Source of the DNA: Ignelater luminosus
Lineage: Eukaryota; Arthropoda; Insecta; Coleoptera; Elateridae
Direction: 5' to 3'
Assembly: GCA_011009095.1 (NCBI GenBank)
Contig: VTPC01090938.1
Coordinates: 1-64,000 of the forward strand
DNA: 64,000 bases
Shown here one piece after another: positions 1 through 13,600 of this stretch; within the stretch, counting starts at the first letter, position 1, and each line of letters opens with the position of its first letter. The translations under genes and the position numbers were made by a program. Below the pieces are notes generated by a model, which saw nothing but the letters and a program-made list of their open reading frames with translations, searched no databases and had not been told where the DNA came from.

Positions 1-1338
1 AGTTCGACAAGGACACGAAGATTGAGATACAAGCCCAATAAGAATACAAGAAATACAAAATCAACGGTCAAATTGAGGATTTCCGACCCTTGCCTTAGCG
101 TTAAAGGAGAAGAAAAGCCGCTTTGAAGATCCAACGATTGCAATTGAATTAGATCACAGGGATCAAGTTATCGTAACAAAGCAAGAAACAAGAACGGGGC
201 CAAGCTATCTCACAGTAGTCAGTTAATCCAAAATCAAATTATTTCCAAGAACCGTTACGAAACAGCAGCAATGTTAATCATCAAGTAGAAGTTGTCAACT
301 AATCAGGATGGTCCAAAGTCCGAACAACTTTGCCACAGAAGCGGAAGAAGAAGCTAACAAGTCAGCAAACCAACAATAACCATGTTTCAAAAATCTTTGT
401 GGTGAATTTTCAAATTACTTAATCCCTTAATTTAAAAATCAACCAGATCAGTTTATTCACAAATAGTTACTCCATTCTGTTTAATCATTTAATTTTATCC
501 TAAGGAGATTATCAAAACCACCATTGTTAAATTGTATTCCACAAATACTTACTTCAAAAAGAAATAATTTATTTCCAACATAGATAATTCATTTGATACC
601 CACATTCTCAGTTCAAGTCTTTGGAGTTGCCAATCGTTTTCAAATGCACACACTGTTGCTTTTTAACAAGCTCGACAGCTACTGTCGGACTGAAACACTG
701 AGATACGCAGAAATTCCTCGGCAAACCCTTGTCTTATGTGATGACCCTTTTTCGTCCATTCCCATGCTGTCCACATCTACGCTTGAATGTAAGTAGTATT
801 AAAATCTCACTAAGGAATTGGTCCCACGTTCTTAGAAAATAAAACTTTAATTCATGAGTTATATTCTTTGTTATTTTATGTTGTATCTTGAGGATTAACA
901 TCAATGTTGCTTGAATTAATTTTGATATCTTTTGTCATAAAATCATTGCCTAATCAGAATTTAGAAACATTTTTAACTGCATTTTTAAGAATTTACAAAC
1001 TAAATGTGTACTTGGAAAAATAATTGATGTGTCTGATGTAACAGTTACTTTCTGCATTTAATTATTTCAGATCAAATTATTGATAGAAAATAGCTCTAGT
1101 TGTTTTTTGTTCATTAATGGAGAAAACATATTAATGGTCTGATAATTGCTAGATGGGTTTTTGCTTGTTTTTATTTAATGAATGATCTCGAGGGTGATTT
1201 TTAATTGTGGTGTGCATATTTTAATCAATAAGGACTATCTACCAGTAATGGATAGTTGGTTTATGTCATTTTTTTCATGTTTTCACGCAACGTCACATTA
1301 ATATCAACAACGAACATCAGTTTCAACACAGTTGATTT
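1..1338. other. Unassigned AT-rich sequence
   Basis: I see no gene here. The longest open frame (593-796, 67 codons) has no recognisable motif. The first 400 bases are less AT-rich than what follows and could be the edge of something that starts outside the window, but no domain can be read in any frame. Confidence 0.4.
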
Positions 1339-2189
1339 TTAACATCTAAAGTGCCGCCCTAGATTTGAATTTAAAAATATTTTATTTATCTTCCGAATTA
1401 TCAATGTTTTCTTTTAGCACCCACGGTTGACTACCGCGGCCAGTATGCGCGTTTTTTCTATATAGGCCACGGTAGAAAATTGTCGTCCACCAAGCTTCTA
1501 GCAGCCTGTTACATGAGAAATGCCTTTACACTGATCTCCGGGTAGATTTTCACTAATCACCACTTACGTTCGGAGAATGAGCACGTCATAGGGTCAAAAA
1601 AGGTCCTTTTCGGGCATAACCATTTTCTAGAATTCAGAAACTACTTACCAGATTTTGATGTTTCTTACATATATAATCACCCTGGGGCACAATAGGGACC
1701 CTGCACTGTTCTTCCACTCCTGGTAGAAGAAGAGGGTGCAGGCCGAAAAAAATCTCTGAACCTTGGTGCCCGGTATCAAGGGATTTGGTCTAAGTTAACC
1801 AAACTTGAGTTTGGCTTCATAAGAATCAGGGCTAGCGTAACTGGTAGGGCGAGCGGGCAGCCGCCCAAGAGCAGCCAAATTTTTGGGGCAGCCAAAATTT
1901 AAAACCAACAAAAAATTTTAATAATAAAATAATATTACATTGATTAAAATTACAAATAAAAATTATAAAAAACTGCAGACTGAAGATATACGGTATAATA
2001 ATTTATGGAAATTGACTACCAGCAAGCAGTATTCGTTGAATTTATTTGTTAAGAGCACTAGTATAACTGTGGAATTATTAGAAGCACCGTAAACTAACAT
2101 CCTGTAGTAAATACTTTCTTTTGCCCTAACATAAATGGGAATAAGAAAAACAAACACTTGCACTATCGTAATTCATTTTGACAAATTGT

Positions 2190-3454
2190 TCAGATAGGGT
2201 GGTGAAAGTTGCACAGATGTGGTAACGGAAAACAGCGGTGTACACCGTCGAATTTTAAACCATAATCCTAGAGCAATGTTTGTTGCTTGCAGTGCTCACT
2301 CTTTGAATTTGGTAGTATATGATGCTGCAAAGTCAAGCTTTGAAACAATTGGTTTTTTCACATTAATTGAATCGATTTATGTATTTTTATCAGCATCTAC
2401 CCAGCGATAGTCAGCATTAAAAGAAAAAGTTACATTTTAATTGTTAAACCGCTTAGTGATACCAGGTAGGAAAGCCGAAAGAATTCAGTGCGAGCACTTA
2501 GATATCAAATCGGCACCGTTTATGATGTTTTAATTGAGATTTCTCTTAATTCCACTAAGGATGCTACAACAAGAAATGAAGCTAAATCTTTAGCTAATAA
2601 AATTAAAAACTTGAAATTCTTTGTTTCGTTGATATTGTGATATAATATATTAAATAGAACCAATTCTGTTAGCAAACTACTCCAAAATCCTAACTTAAAT
2701 ATATTAGAAGGCATAAAGTCATTAAAAAGTCTTCACACATATTTCCTAAATCAATGAAATGTAGAACAGTTTAAGAAATTGGTAATAGACGCAGGACAAT
2801 TGACAGAAGAGTTAGAGATGGAAGCAACACTTATTAAAGAAGAAAGAGTAAGGCGTAGGGAAAAAAACCGTCGATGAACCAATATGTGATCTGACAGAAA
2901 AATATAAAATTGAAATATTTTACACAGTAATGGATACAATTTCAAATGCACTCGAAGAGCGTTCTGAATCAAAGAATGTTCATGCTGATTACTTTTCGTT
3001 TTTATACAATATATCAGATTTAGCTAATATTCAAGAAAAGAAATTGCTAGAGTATTGCATGGACCTTCAAATTTATCTAACTGACGACGATAGCAAAGAT
3101 ATAAGCGCGATAGAATTGACGGACAAAATATTATCTTTAGTAATTCATTTAGTACCTGAAAGAAATATTCCAATTGAAGTTCTTAGGTAAATTCGAGAAA
3201 ACAGCCTCTCTTCCACCTTTCCCAACATAGCAGCTGCTCTACAGATTTTATTAACTTTGCCGGTAACTGTGGCAACGGGCGAAAGGAGTTTCTCAAAGTT
3301 CAAACTAAACCAAACTTACTTAAGAAGTACCACGAGCCAAGAACGACTTACTGGTGTGGCAATGATAGCTATAGAGCACCAATTATCGGAAGCTACCAAT
3401 TACGACACCATAATTGAGAAATTTGAGGAACAGAAGGCCAGAAAGTTTTTATGA
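2190..3454 (+). pseudogene. hAT transposase remnant (ZMYM1-like type)
   Basis: This is a decayed hAT transposase of the kind often annotated in animal genomes as zinc finger MYM-type protein 1-like. Recognisable blocks, in order, are: the catalytic-domain block around 2219-2410 (SGVHRRI, NPRAMFVACSAHSLNLVV, DAAKSS, YVFLSAST); the following helical block at 2480-2750 (ALRYQIGTVYDVLIEIS, ANKIKNLKFFVS); and the C-terminal hAT dimerisation domain at 3230-3454 (TLPVTVATGERSFSKFKLN, TYLRSTTSQERL, MIAIEHQL). The frame is interrupted by several stops and frame changes, for example the stops after 2408 and 3187. The N-terminal BED/TTF zinc-finger part and the start of the catalytic core are absent. 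It cannot encode an active enzyme. Family assignment rests on the conserved blocks and the 8-bp target duplication. Confidence 0.9.
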
Positions 3455-3671
3455 AGTTATGTTTTACCTTAGGTGTGTTTTGTCGCCAAACTATGATTCT
3501 AGTACGATGATAACCGTTTTCTTTTCAATTCTACTATTTCTGATGAAACCGTTTCATTAAAGTGAATAATGTGTTATTTTAATGAAATTTGTTATATTTA
3601 TTTTCAATTGTTATGTGTTTTTAATTTTCATGAAAGTTTATGTTTGAATTTTTGTAAATAAAATACTTATA

Positions 3672-4163
3672 CAGGGTGTTTCTAAATTGCATGGAACACA
3701 TATGAGGACGTTAATCTATGGTGAAAAATAAAAAGAAAGCTTAGATAGGATCTTTTCTAAAAACGCTTTATTTTTTTTTTATTAACTTTGCAGCAGCTTG
3801 TGCTGCAGTAATAAAGATTTTCAAAAAAAACTCCAAAACCCATCAGAGCTTCAAGTGCATTTTTGTATACAATGCGGAGAACTGCTTCCACCCTCCATAC
3901 GCACTTTTTGGACAAAGATAGTTTTGACATATTAGCTGTAAATAAAGGCCTTGATAAGTAGTGCATATCTACCAAATTTTGTTGCTGTACTACAAACTAT
4001 TGCAGAGTTATTAAGCAATAAATCTCCTTCTTTAGTAAAACTTTAAGGCAGCGTAGCTCCACGGAGGAGCGTTTTTGGAAAAGATTTTACCTAGGTTTTC
4101 TTTTTATTGTTCACTGTAGAATAACGCCCATATATTTGTTCCATGCAATTTTAAAACACTCTG
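3672..4163. mobile_element. TA-flanked MITE inserted in the hAT
   Basis: This is a 492-bp non-coding element with inverted ends of about 100 bp. It starts CAGGGTGTTTCTAAATTGC and, read from the right end, CAGAGTGTTTTAAAATTGC; the similarity continues inward through the shared ATGGAACA and AATAAAAAGAAA blocks to about 3767 and 4064. TA dinucleotides flank both ends (3670-3671 and 4164-4165), pointing to a Tc1/mariner-type target duplication. No transposase fragment is present. It lies between the hAT transposase stop and the hAT right end, so it inserted after the hAT. Confidence 0.85.
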
Positions 4164-4472
4164 TATGGTAAGATCTAGATCTATGAGAATCCAGGGCAAT
4201 CGAATAAATTTTGTCCAGAGGCGGCCGAAACCCTAGCGCCGGCCCTGATAAGAATGCGTAAGGTGTTTGGTGTGTCCGTTCCCATAGTAGTCGTGTGTAC
4301 AATAATTACGAAAAAAGGTTTTTCCCACCGCAGTTTTCGAATCTGAACAAAAAGGATTGTAGAGTAAAAGCAAAAGAGTTAGAAAGATGAAATTTGGCGT
4401 GTGCCATGTGACCGATTTTCCTTCTCTGGCTCGGTGGACAACTTATACCCACCGCGGCACTTTAGGTGTTAA

Positions 4473-7400
4473 ATGAAGAGCAATGACTGGCTATTACGAA
4501 TGTATTTGAGATAATAGCGTACACCGAGTTTTACTTTTACTGCTGCTCCGTTTTGGTGAGAAAACTAAAGTTTAGATATTCTTATTACGCCAAACGTACA
4601 AACATCTTATCGTAATTGGCAAAATGTAAGTAATAGGTTGCTACGAAATTTGATGTTGCTGAGCTGTTTCTGAAAAACTGATTTCGGATGTCTTATCACA
4701 ATTAGTGGCGTTATTTAACCTTGGATAAGTAACTGCTCTAAATTCAAACAATAGTTTTTTGTTACTATAAACACTAATATCAGCACATATAGGGGCAATT
4801 ATCAACAGTTCTTAAATGATTTTGTCCAAAACTAACTTTCTCCTAAATAAGTAAATTTGTTTTTTTTATATGCCATAAATTTAAAATAACCTTGTGTGAT
4901 AAAGATAATACAACCTATACTACGAGAAGTTACATTACGTACTAAAACACGCGTGCATAATTGTAAAACCTTTTGGTTAAGTGTGCTATTAAACACGGTT
5001 TACATGTAAAGCAATTGTTGTATGTTAATTTTTACATGCATTACATAATATCCGCGTATCTTTAAAACACCACGCGGTAATATTTTTGTTTAAATTTCAC
5101 CTTTAGTTAATAGTTTTGATTAGAATGACAATATCTTTCCTAAACATCTGCAGCCTGTAATTGGGTTTGGAGGCAAATCTCCAACCACGTCCACGTCAGT
5201 GTATTGATAGTTTCCACTATCAAAGCTGTGCCAACAATAAAGGGCGACCCACTTCAACAGAACCGCTACTGCTGCACCCACTTTGCATTGCATTTGCATT
5301 TGACGGCTGTTGCTCCCAATTCTGCATTGGAATCATACAAGTTCATATACGTGCAACAAGATCGTTCTACGTTGGCAAGGAATAAACGTACAAGTAAATG
5401 GAACACTTCTCGTTTTGCCCAGGCAAGACATTAAATGAAAAATAAAAGCTAGAAGCTACGAATACACGCCTTAGCATTTATCATGGGTAAAATTCATGCT
5501 ATACGCTTTAATACAATGAAGATTAATCTACCAACTTGAGCATTTTGATAGATTAATAACAGTTATTGTAGGAAAATTTTGGCTTGGTGGTGAATAGCTA
5601 TCCTTTTTATATTGTAATTCTCAACTTTTTGTCTCATCAATTCATTTTACTGGTTTCAGAAAAACAAGGTCGGGATGTATAATAACACATTATAGCATGT
5701 GTTGTTCTTAGGAATCCTGTTAAAATAATGAAATAACAAGTATGTTTTGTTCTAAATTATTAGCCGTTTTCTAGACGTCTCATGAAACCATCAAATTTAT
5801 TTATGGAATACTAATTCACGGACACGAATTTAAAGGTCAACGGTGTAATTTCTGGTGAGATCCACTGAAACGTACATGTTTTATAAGGTTCCCTCTAATT
5901 TAATTTCCCCTATTGTTCATTATTAATCCTTCGTAACATTCGAGGACTGCTTTTTGTTGTATGTTTTACGACTGGATTGTCATTAATTACACTAAAACTA
6001 CTGAAATTATATTAAATATCATAAAATAAGTGAAAATGTTCTGGGTTCTCAAACAATAAAAATGTTTTTAGTAATGTTATTCTTGTTGTTATTTACTTAA
6101 TTATTATTTATTTCTTAACATTATCTTACTGCGTCTATTTGTTTTGTTAATGTTAATAGCACAAAGTATTTGTAAGAGTTACATCAGATATAAACGTTAA
6201 GCTTTTCATATGTATTTAATTAACTAATGACGAAATGCTAAGCAATTAAATATCTGAATAGCACTTTTTCTTGTATTTGTATTTCACGGTAGGTATATAT
6301 TAAGATATTAAGTCGATCAATAAGTCTCTGTTGACACAAGAAAAAATGCCTTTTGGTTAGTGTAATCGTGTATTCCAACATTAATAAAATAAAAAAATTA
6401 CAAGTGTTAAATATAGCCTTAATCATTCGTCAAATGTTTATCGTAAGACTGGCAAAGGTACTAATAAAACAGAAACCATTAATATCATAAAAGTTCGAGC
6501 AGAACGGCACACAGATCTTAGAAAACATACAACAGCCGTTGTAATGCTCCATTAAATGTTTGCAGTTTGAAGCTTATTTTAGACTGGTAAAAAGTGTTCA
6601 TGTCCGTACCGATGAAGACAAATACTATATGATGCGATCTATAAAACGGTACCTTAAGTCGAAAAAGTAAATTTTGCTGTAGAGCAAAGAAAGACGATCA
6701 TGATCAAAATGATCGATTTTTAGATTCTCGGTCTCAAACGGTTCTAGAAACTTTTGTCGACATTTTAAGCTATAAACCAGCTCTACAGGTTATCGCCTTA
6801 CTTTTCTGCCTATGATTATTCCACACAGTGTTATTTTATAATTAAATGGCATGCAAAACTTTAAAACCGTTTTTCTCAAAACCATGATTTTACAAACTAT
6901 ATTTTCATAAATCTGTAATCTTCAACAAATTGAGCTTTTCTTTTTTTAACTTGTATTCTTTAGATTTATAGGATAAGATGCACTCAAAAATGAAAATTGA
7001 GTTTTCCGGTTCAGGGTATGTACCTTTTTACAGATCCCATCACATATAATAAAACATAATAAAAAGCCAAAGTAAATTTGGACTAGAATAAGGGCAAAAC
7101 GAGGATTTCTAGAGGTGCCAGAGATCACAGAATAATGTACAGCATTCGCAGTTCATCCCCTAATTGGGAAATACTATGTATATGAACAAACAGTGTGGTA
7201 TTTTAAAATAAACAAAATGGCTTAAGAATTTGCTACCTAGTCTAAATATGTAAGATGCCTTATTATCTTACGCTAACTATAGACAATAATTTTGAATGGT
7301 ATTCCCAAATTTCGAACAATAAGCAAAATTTATGATCACCTGATAATCTTTGCGTTAAATATGATCAAACGTATCATATAGAATTGATAAATAAAATACT

Positions 7401-9965
7401 AACAGTTTATATGAATGGTGTATGTACTCCCAGATTCCACAGCTGTTTACAAAAATACACATATTACAATATTACACTTTACCTGAAACAGACTAGAAGA
7501 AAAAAGGAAACGCAAAATTTAAATGAACAAAATTGGCGTTTCTTCGCGCAAAAAAATTAACTAATAAAAAACCATCACATCACCTAAGCGTTGGCCCATG
7601 GATAACAAACTGTTGTAAAAATAAAACTTAATCCAAAAGGCTTATCACCGTTTAATTTAATTCTCGAAAATAAACATGATGCCAGCTGTGACATACTGCG
7701 ACTCTACGGGCTTTTAGAATCGTTTTGCATACTGACAATCAAACAATAATAGTTTGATAAATCATAATTTACAGCAAAAACTTCTTGCCAGGTAACTGTG
7801 CAAAACAAAATCTATTCCGCCTCAAACACATTCTAACACTAAAACAAAGATTTAAAGAAAGACTATGAATGTCCAAAATAAACAAAGTTTTTCGAACGCC
7901 TTCGACATTGACAGGTTGGCTCCTCATCAGGCGAATGCAGATTGATTCTGCTGAATCCTGCTTGAAGATCTTGTACCCTCGGGTGTGATTGAGATATCGA
8001 CCCGACGTTTTTGCGCTCTACAAAAGAATATTAGCGGATTTAAAGGCCGTTTCAACTAACGTATAATTCATCTGATTTTTGAAATGAACTCTTCCTACAC
8101 GTGCTTTTGTTTGAATAAAACGGCGATTCCAGGAAGCAGATCTTTACCTGCATTCTCTAAGTACTAAAAGAAACTGTATTATTACAACACGTACAAATTC
8201 AGCTTTAACAATAATATGCTAACAAAGATTTATCTTAACAAAACAATTATTTTTTTAACACTTGAATAATTACGAGTAGATACATTGAAAAATTTCCTGT
8301 ACATATTAAAATATATTTGAAACTAAAACAAAAACACTCATGAAGAAATTATTTGTTGCAGCACACATGACGTATTACAAAATCATTTTATGAAGTTAAC
8401 TTCCAGACTTTAATTATTAAATTAAACTCAGAGACGTAACTTAAAATTAGGTAATAAGACGAAAAGCTCTTAAACTCCTAAAATATCAATGTAGACGTCC
8501 CTTTTAAGGTAAGGTTAGTGCAGGTAAATCCTTCAAAGGTTTTACATGAAATTCCGATTAGAGCCTCCGAAGATATCTTAAAAGTTGTCTCGTCTACACA
8601 CTTTACCAGACAATCATTCCCAAAACGCTTTTGATTGTTTTTTAAACAACATTGGGTGGTTCTTAAGCAAATGGCTGGTCTGTTTTTTTAACAAGTCATT
8701 GCAGTTAGAATAATGTTGGTGCTTTAGTTTCTAAAAAACTGTTGTTGTTACCAACAAGATCGTCTTAATTTCACTTTTATCTCTAAAGATGATTATTGTT
8801 TGCTTTTTACCTCAGCAATGACTTCTAAAAGTCTTTGTAGTTCAGAATAGCTTATGACATCAAAGGCTGATGTTGTTTAACACTAGCGTTGCAATTACAT
8901 TTGTACAAGGCAAGCAAATGTCCTCTGATTGACCTGTCCTTATACGCCGCTTATGGGCTACTAAGTATTGCATTGCAAACAGGTATTGTTGAAATGTGAG
9001 ATTGACATTTGCCTTTTTTATCTCAGCAAAATTGTATATAACGTATAGAAATTTAAGGAAAATAGACAATAAACAGTCGACCTAGTCAGGAGGTCAAAAG
9101 TTCGATTTGGGACAAAATGAGACAAATTTTCAAAATTCATTGTATTCAGACGTAGTTTAGTATTACTTATACAGAATTCTTCATTATCTGCTCATTTGGA
9201 TTTGAGTACTATTTGCCAACATATCTGTAACGTCGTCATTTCTTTTGTTAAAATTATGATCAAATATTAAATATAAAAATTTTGAATTCTTGACAGTTAA
9301 TTACTTCTATTATTAATGTATCTGACGGAAAAATAAAATTTCTATAAATTTAATTTACCGACTAACTCCTTCTAGCCGGATTAAAAGCGAAACCTATAAT
9401 AAGTACCAATATGGGACAGCTTATTCAAAAATTAACACCAAATATGAAACCGTTTCTGTATACCGAAATGAACTATTTTAAATAGATAATGATGACCATG
9501 GTAAAACAAAAGCATAAAAAAAGATGGGTTGAGTACAGTCTAACAATCGCTTTCTCAATAATGACCATACAAAGAATGATTGCTAGATGAAGATGTCCAA
9601 AATAAATTATTTTGGACAATGGTACTAATCTAAGAGGAGCTGCTCAAGAATTAAAAAAAGGAATAGGAGAATTAAACAGGAGAAGAATTCAAGAGGAGAT
9701 GGTATACAAACATACTGACTAGAAGTTTATCGTTTCATATGAGAGGCTGCTAGAAAAAATTGATTTTTCCAATGAAGATATTTCTCTATTCAATAGTGCA
9801 GGAACAAACCACGCAAGGTAACTTATTTTGATACTATGTTTCGAAAAAGAGTATCTACTAAATATGGAGCCAAAACTAAAATCTCTGTTAATCTAAATAA
9901 AGTTAAAGACTTGCCCACAAGTCATGTTGGGTTCTTCAAATGAAAATAACATCTTTATTAAAGAA
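4473..9965. other. Unassigned AT-rich sequence
   Basis: There is no supportable gene. Short open frames such as 5161-5385 and 8860-9069 show no known motif and look like chance. A less AT-rich patch at 7890-8060 may be a repeat end but could not be identified. A tRNA B-box-like string at about 9100 (AGTTCGATTTG) has no convincing A box or fold around it. Confidence 0.4.
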
Positions 9966-9970
9966 AATTG

Positions 9971-9992
9971 TAATAATAATAATAATAATAAT
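9971..9992. repeat. (TAA)n microsatellite
   Basis: A run of about seven TAA units in AT-rich DNA. A second run of the same unit lies at 10620-10641. Confidence 0.9.
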
Positions 9993-10619
9993 ACAAGAAT
10001 TAACCAATGATTTATGGAAACCATGGGTAGAAGAAAATCTACCAACTAGCCTAAATAAATGAAGTGATTTTGTAAGACCAATAGCTGTCAATGCAATAAT
10101 CTGGTAATAATTATTGACGAATTCCTACCAAGACGCTTTTAATCAAATATAGTTTATGTAGTTTATATAAATGTCCAATTGTAAAGCTAAGAAGATTAGA
10201 AAAGCTCTCTGCTGTACAAAGTAACACGTCGGTTTTGCAAAGTGTTAGAAAACAAAACTTATGCCATTGGTCATTTGTATTTGGGTTGAAACATGTTTAG
10301 AATGTTTGACATACTCTTGCGCGTTTGTACAATGATACGTTTTGCTAAACGATACCTTTGTTCAATGACCTTAGAGTTCTTACGTGCTTAAAAACTTCTT
10401 CAAACTGCGATTTTAACAATTGTTTTTCATTTACAGATGGCCAGGTCGATGATTTATCTTTTTTTATAAATACAGTTGCTGTAGATTTTGATGAAGAAAT
10501 AATCTTTTCAATTAAGTTTTTGACATTGTGTATATTTTGCTCAGTAAACTTCAAGAAACAAGTCGATTTTGGATTTTTTAGTCTTTGACAGTTCGTTTTT
10601 ATCACCCATGACTAATACA

Positions 10620-10641
10620 GTAATAATAATAATAATAATAA
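10620..10641. repeat. (TAA)n microsatellite
   Basis: A run of about seven TAA units. It sits beside an 86-codon minus-strand open frame (10345-10605) that I do not recognise and regard as chance. Confidence 0.9.
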
Positions 10642-13600
10642 CAAAGCGGTTTTAGTCTTGATAAGAGTAGCAAGCAACATTCAAATACTACCTAGTAATT
10701 ACAATAAGAACTAGTAATTTCCCAAACGATCATAATATTTTTGGTTGTCGTTTGGTTTGTTCTAATATTTATCCTTTCTGTGCCTATACTGTGGCAATAA
10801 TATCAATGTTCCAGTACGGCTTAATCTGAAATATCTGTACAGAAAGTAAGTTTCCCATGGGAAGCTAGTTAGAAAGATTAATTTCAAAAGATTGGAAAAT
10901 ATCCTCTTTGAAACTTGCTTTTGGAAGAAAAAATACTTATCCGAATTTTACAAATTTTGTGAGACTGTAGCCGAAATGGCAGTAGTTGTGAATATAATCG
11001 TTAAAGTCATTGGGAAATAACTGCATTAGTAGGACGTATGGCTCTTTTGCTCAAAAAAGTGCAAATCGTTTCGGCTTTAACTTACTAAAGGCTTTTCTTG
11101 TCTTTTAGGCAATATACATATTTAGTGAACTCGCTAGACATTCTGCCAGTAAAAACATTTTGAAGAGAGATTGTTAAGGAAGCATGGAAATAATTTGGGA
11201 ATTGTTGTAGGAAATTTAGGAAGAAACAATGTCGCAATTAGTTTATTAATTACTGGTACTATAATTCGTAGAGTCAATTTCATTAAGGACTCACCACTAG
11301 AAGGTGAAGCAGGTTTCAAGAACGTTTTCAGAATAACTTCAACAGATCTTTATATTGGTGACGTTTTCTCATTTGATCATAATATGATATAATCACGCTC
11401 AGACCGTTGCAACTGACTGTTTGGCAAATAGTCTGCAGACCTGTAAGTACTTATCACTTATTCAGGACGTCGTGTTTTTGATTTAATTGTTTAAAAATAG
11501 ACTGTGAACAGTTTTCTTTTACTAGCTAGTACAATGTTTGCAACAAATGTATCTAGATGTGAACCGGTTTTTAAAGCTACCTTTATTGAGAATTTCTATC
11601 GGTTACGCTAATAAAAAAATAAGAAGCTCCTATGCAGTATTTCTCTAGAAACTATGTACTTACGTCGCGTCGTTTGCGTACACTATACATCTGATTAATG
11701 AATTTAAAAGGTCTCGGTGTATTGTAAGATAAAACGGATAGCTGGAATACTACAGGTCAGTGTGTCAAGAAATTCTTGATACGATATAGCCAAGACTTTT
11801 TAGTTTGCAGGAGACAAAATTAACTAAAGCTTTGGTAGGTATTGGCAGTAAACTGTATCGGACATGAGTGGTAGCTTTTCAATATCAAGGCTCTGTTCCA
11901 TTGTACCTTTGAGCCATGTAAGAAACAATCGTTATCACCGGATAAATGAAATTTGTGACTGATAAGGCTTTCACTTCTTGAATTCCTTGAAATATTTTTA
12001 AACTAACTTGCAAATGCTGCATGTATGAAATAACTAAATATAATTATACTTCATATTGATTTGTAATGCGATTTAAATGGCACGTTGAGAATGCCCGAAC
12101 ATAAATATTTCTTTTTTTTGTGTTTTACCAAAAACTTCTTCTCGTAGCTTTTTGCCGATCTCTTTAATCAAATGTAGTTCAGATGGAATTGTGAAATACC
12201 CTTTTAAGTACACATAATATCTACAGAGACTTGAAGACTAGTTATTCATAGGAAATATTCGGCCCCCAATAGGATGTAAATCTGTGAATCTCTACCAATG
12301 TTATTAAATTTAATTCAGGGGTATGATAAAATTGAGAAACAGATTAAATTATGATAGGGTATCTATCGTATTACTTTGCCTTTTCTATTTTAATACTTTT
12401 CTTACTTAACATACTAGTAGTCCTACAGGAATGTTTAAAGTTTGTGCCTGCAGGAGCAATGTCTTAAAGAAGATAAAGTGTCACTGGTTTATACAGAGAC
12501 ACACAACGCTGATAGGCTCCAATTAACTAAAAGTATCCATTTCAAGTGCACAACTATTTCAAGTTACCGTAACCAACCAAGAATACTTTTGAATGTGCTC
12601 AATTAAATCCTAGACAGTATTTAATAGAGAGAGAAAGAGACGTGCATTTGCTTGTTAAATACTAATTAAATTATCCTACGTTGTGTATAATTATAGATCA
12701 TAAATCTGCTTTAAAGTTACCATCAAACTCGGGTAATTGTATTTTCGGAAAACTAATTCCATGCTCGTATGTGCTGCCTATGGAATAATCCAATTAGTTC
12801 AGATATTTAAAGTATTAGTATTTTCAAGACATTATGTATCAACAGCATGTAATTTATAATTCTAAGCAATTTTTAATTTTGGAGAAAATCTAATCTTTTA
12901 TCTTTAGCAAGATAAAAAATTATGTTCAAAAGTTGTTTTTGCTGTGATATCTTCGTGTTTGAGCTTAATTTAACCGAAAGTACCAATTACTTATTAGTTT
13001 GTAGAAAACGCAACGTAACGACCTAAAGCCTTGGATTTTTCCTTTTTTTCTTTCATTAGTGTTATCGTTCAGATGTCTTCTAGCAGATCTGCTTCAGTTC
13101 ACATAAATAGACCGTTAAGTACACTAGCCAGCGATAGTAATTACTTATAAAATGAAAGTAAAAAGGCGAGCGGCGTAAATCATTTCTAAGTTTTTTTTAT
13201 TGACTTGGGCGTACTGCCAAAGCCGTCAGAATAAAAAAGTAAAATTGAGATAACAAATGTAATAATTGTCGCCTTCTGACTAGCTCGTGCAAACGTAATG
13301 GATAAATCGATGAAATTCAATAAAAAGAGCACTTCGTAAAAAATTGAAGAGCAAGATCAAACTAAAAATAATTTCATGGGCATTTCAAGCAGTAGTTAAT
13401 CAATATCAAAAATTTTATTACGTCTTCAGATTATTTTATTTATACAAATACAATAACAAAGGTAAAACAGCGCTTTACATCTTCTCTTATTGTAGCGTTA
13501 TACAGCTTAAACATCTTAACCGCTATGGTGTTATCGTTTGAATAATCCAATATCCGATTTTGCTTTTTATTATTTATGGATCTTCTTATACCAAAGTTTC

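Larger units (their letters stand above)
1827..4247 (+). mobile_element. hAT transposon with 8-bp target duplication
   Basis: The element is bounded by a perfect 8-bp direct repeat, ATAAGAAT, at 1819-1826 and 4248-4255, the hallmark duplication length of hAT elements. Its ends are imperfect inverted repeats: CAGGGCTAGCG at the left, and CAGGGCCGGCGCTAGGG read from the right. It carries a decayed transposase on the plus strand and a later MITE insertion in its 3' non-coding part. At 2421 bp including the MITE (about 1.93 kb without it), it is shorter than a typical full hAT because the transposase N-terminal region is missing. Confidence 0.93.
1343..4468. mobile_element. TTAA-flanked MITE-like element (outer layer of a nest)
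   Basis: The ends form an inverted repeat: CATCTAAAGTGCCGC at the left and, read from the right, CACCTAAAGTGCCGC (14 of 15 match). Each end is directly flanked by TTAA (1339-1342 and 4469-4472), the target duplication typical of piggyBac and Kolobok elements. Most of the length is a later hAT insertion. Subtracting the hAT and one copy of its 8-bp duplication leaves about 700 bp with no coding capacity, so the original was a non-autonomous MITE-like element. The superfamily (piggyBac versus Kolobok) is inferred from the target site only. Confidence 0.72.

Noticed and set aside
1-400. Possible coding remnant at the left edge
   Set aside because: Less AT-rich than its surroundings, but no conserved block can be read in any frame and no element border is visible.
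9070-9125. Possible tRNA-derived SINE head (GTCAAAAGTTCGATTTGGG)
   Set aside because: Only a weak B box; no A box, tail or flanking duplication.
10345-10605. 86-codon minus-strand open frame next to a TAA repeat
   Set aside because: Lysine- and serine-rich as expected by chance in AT-rich DNA, overlapped by a 76-codon frame on the other strand, no recognised motif.
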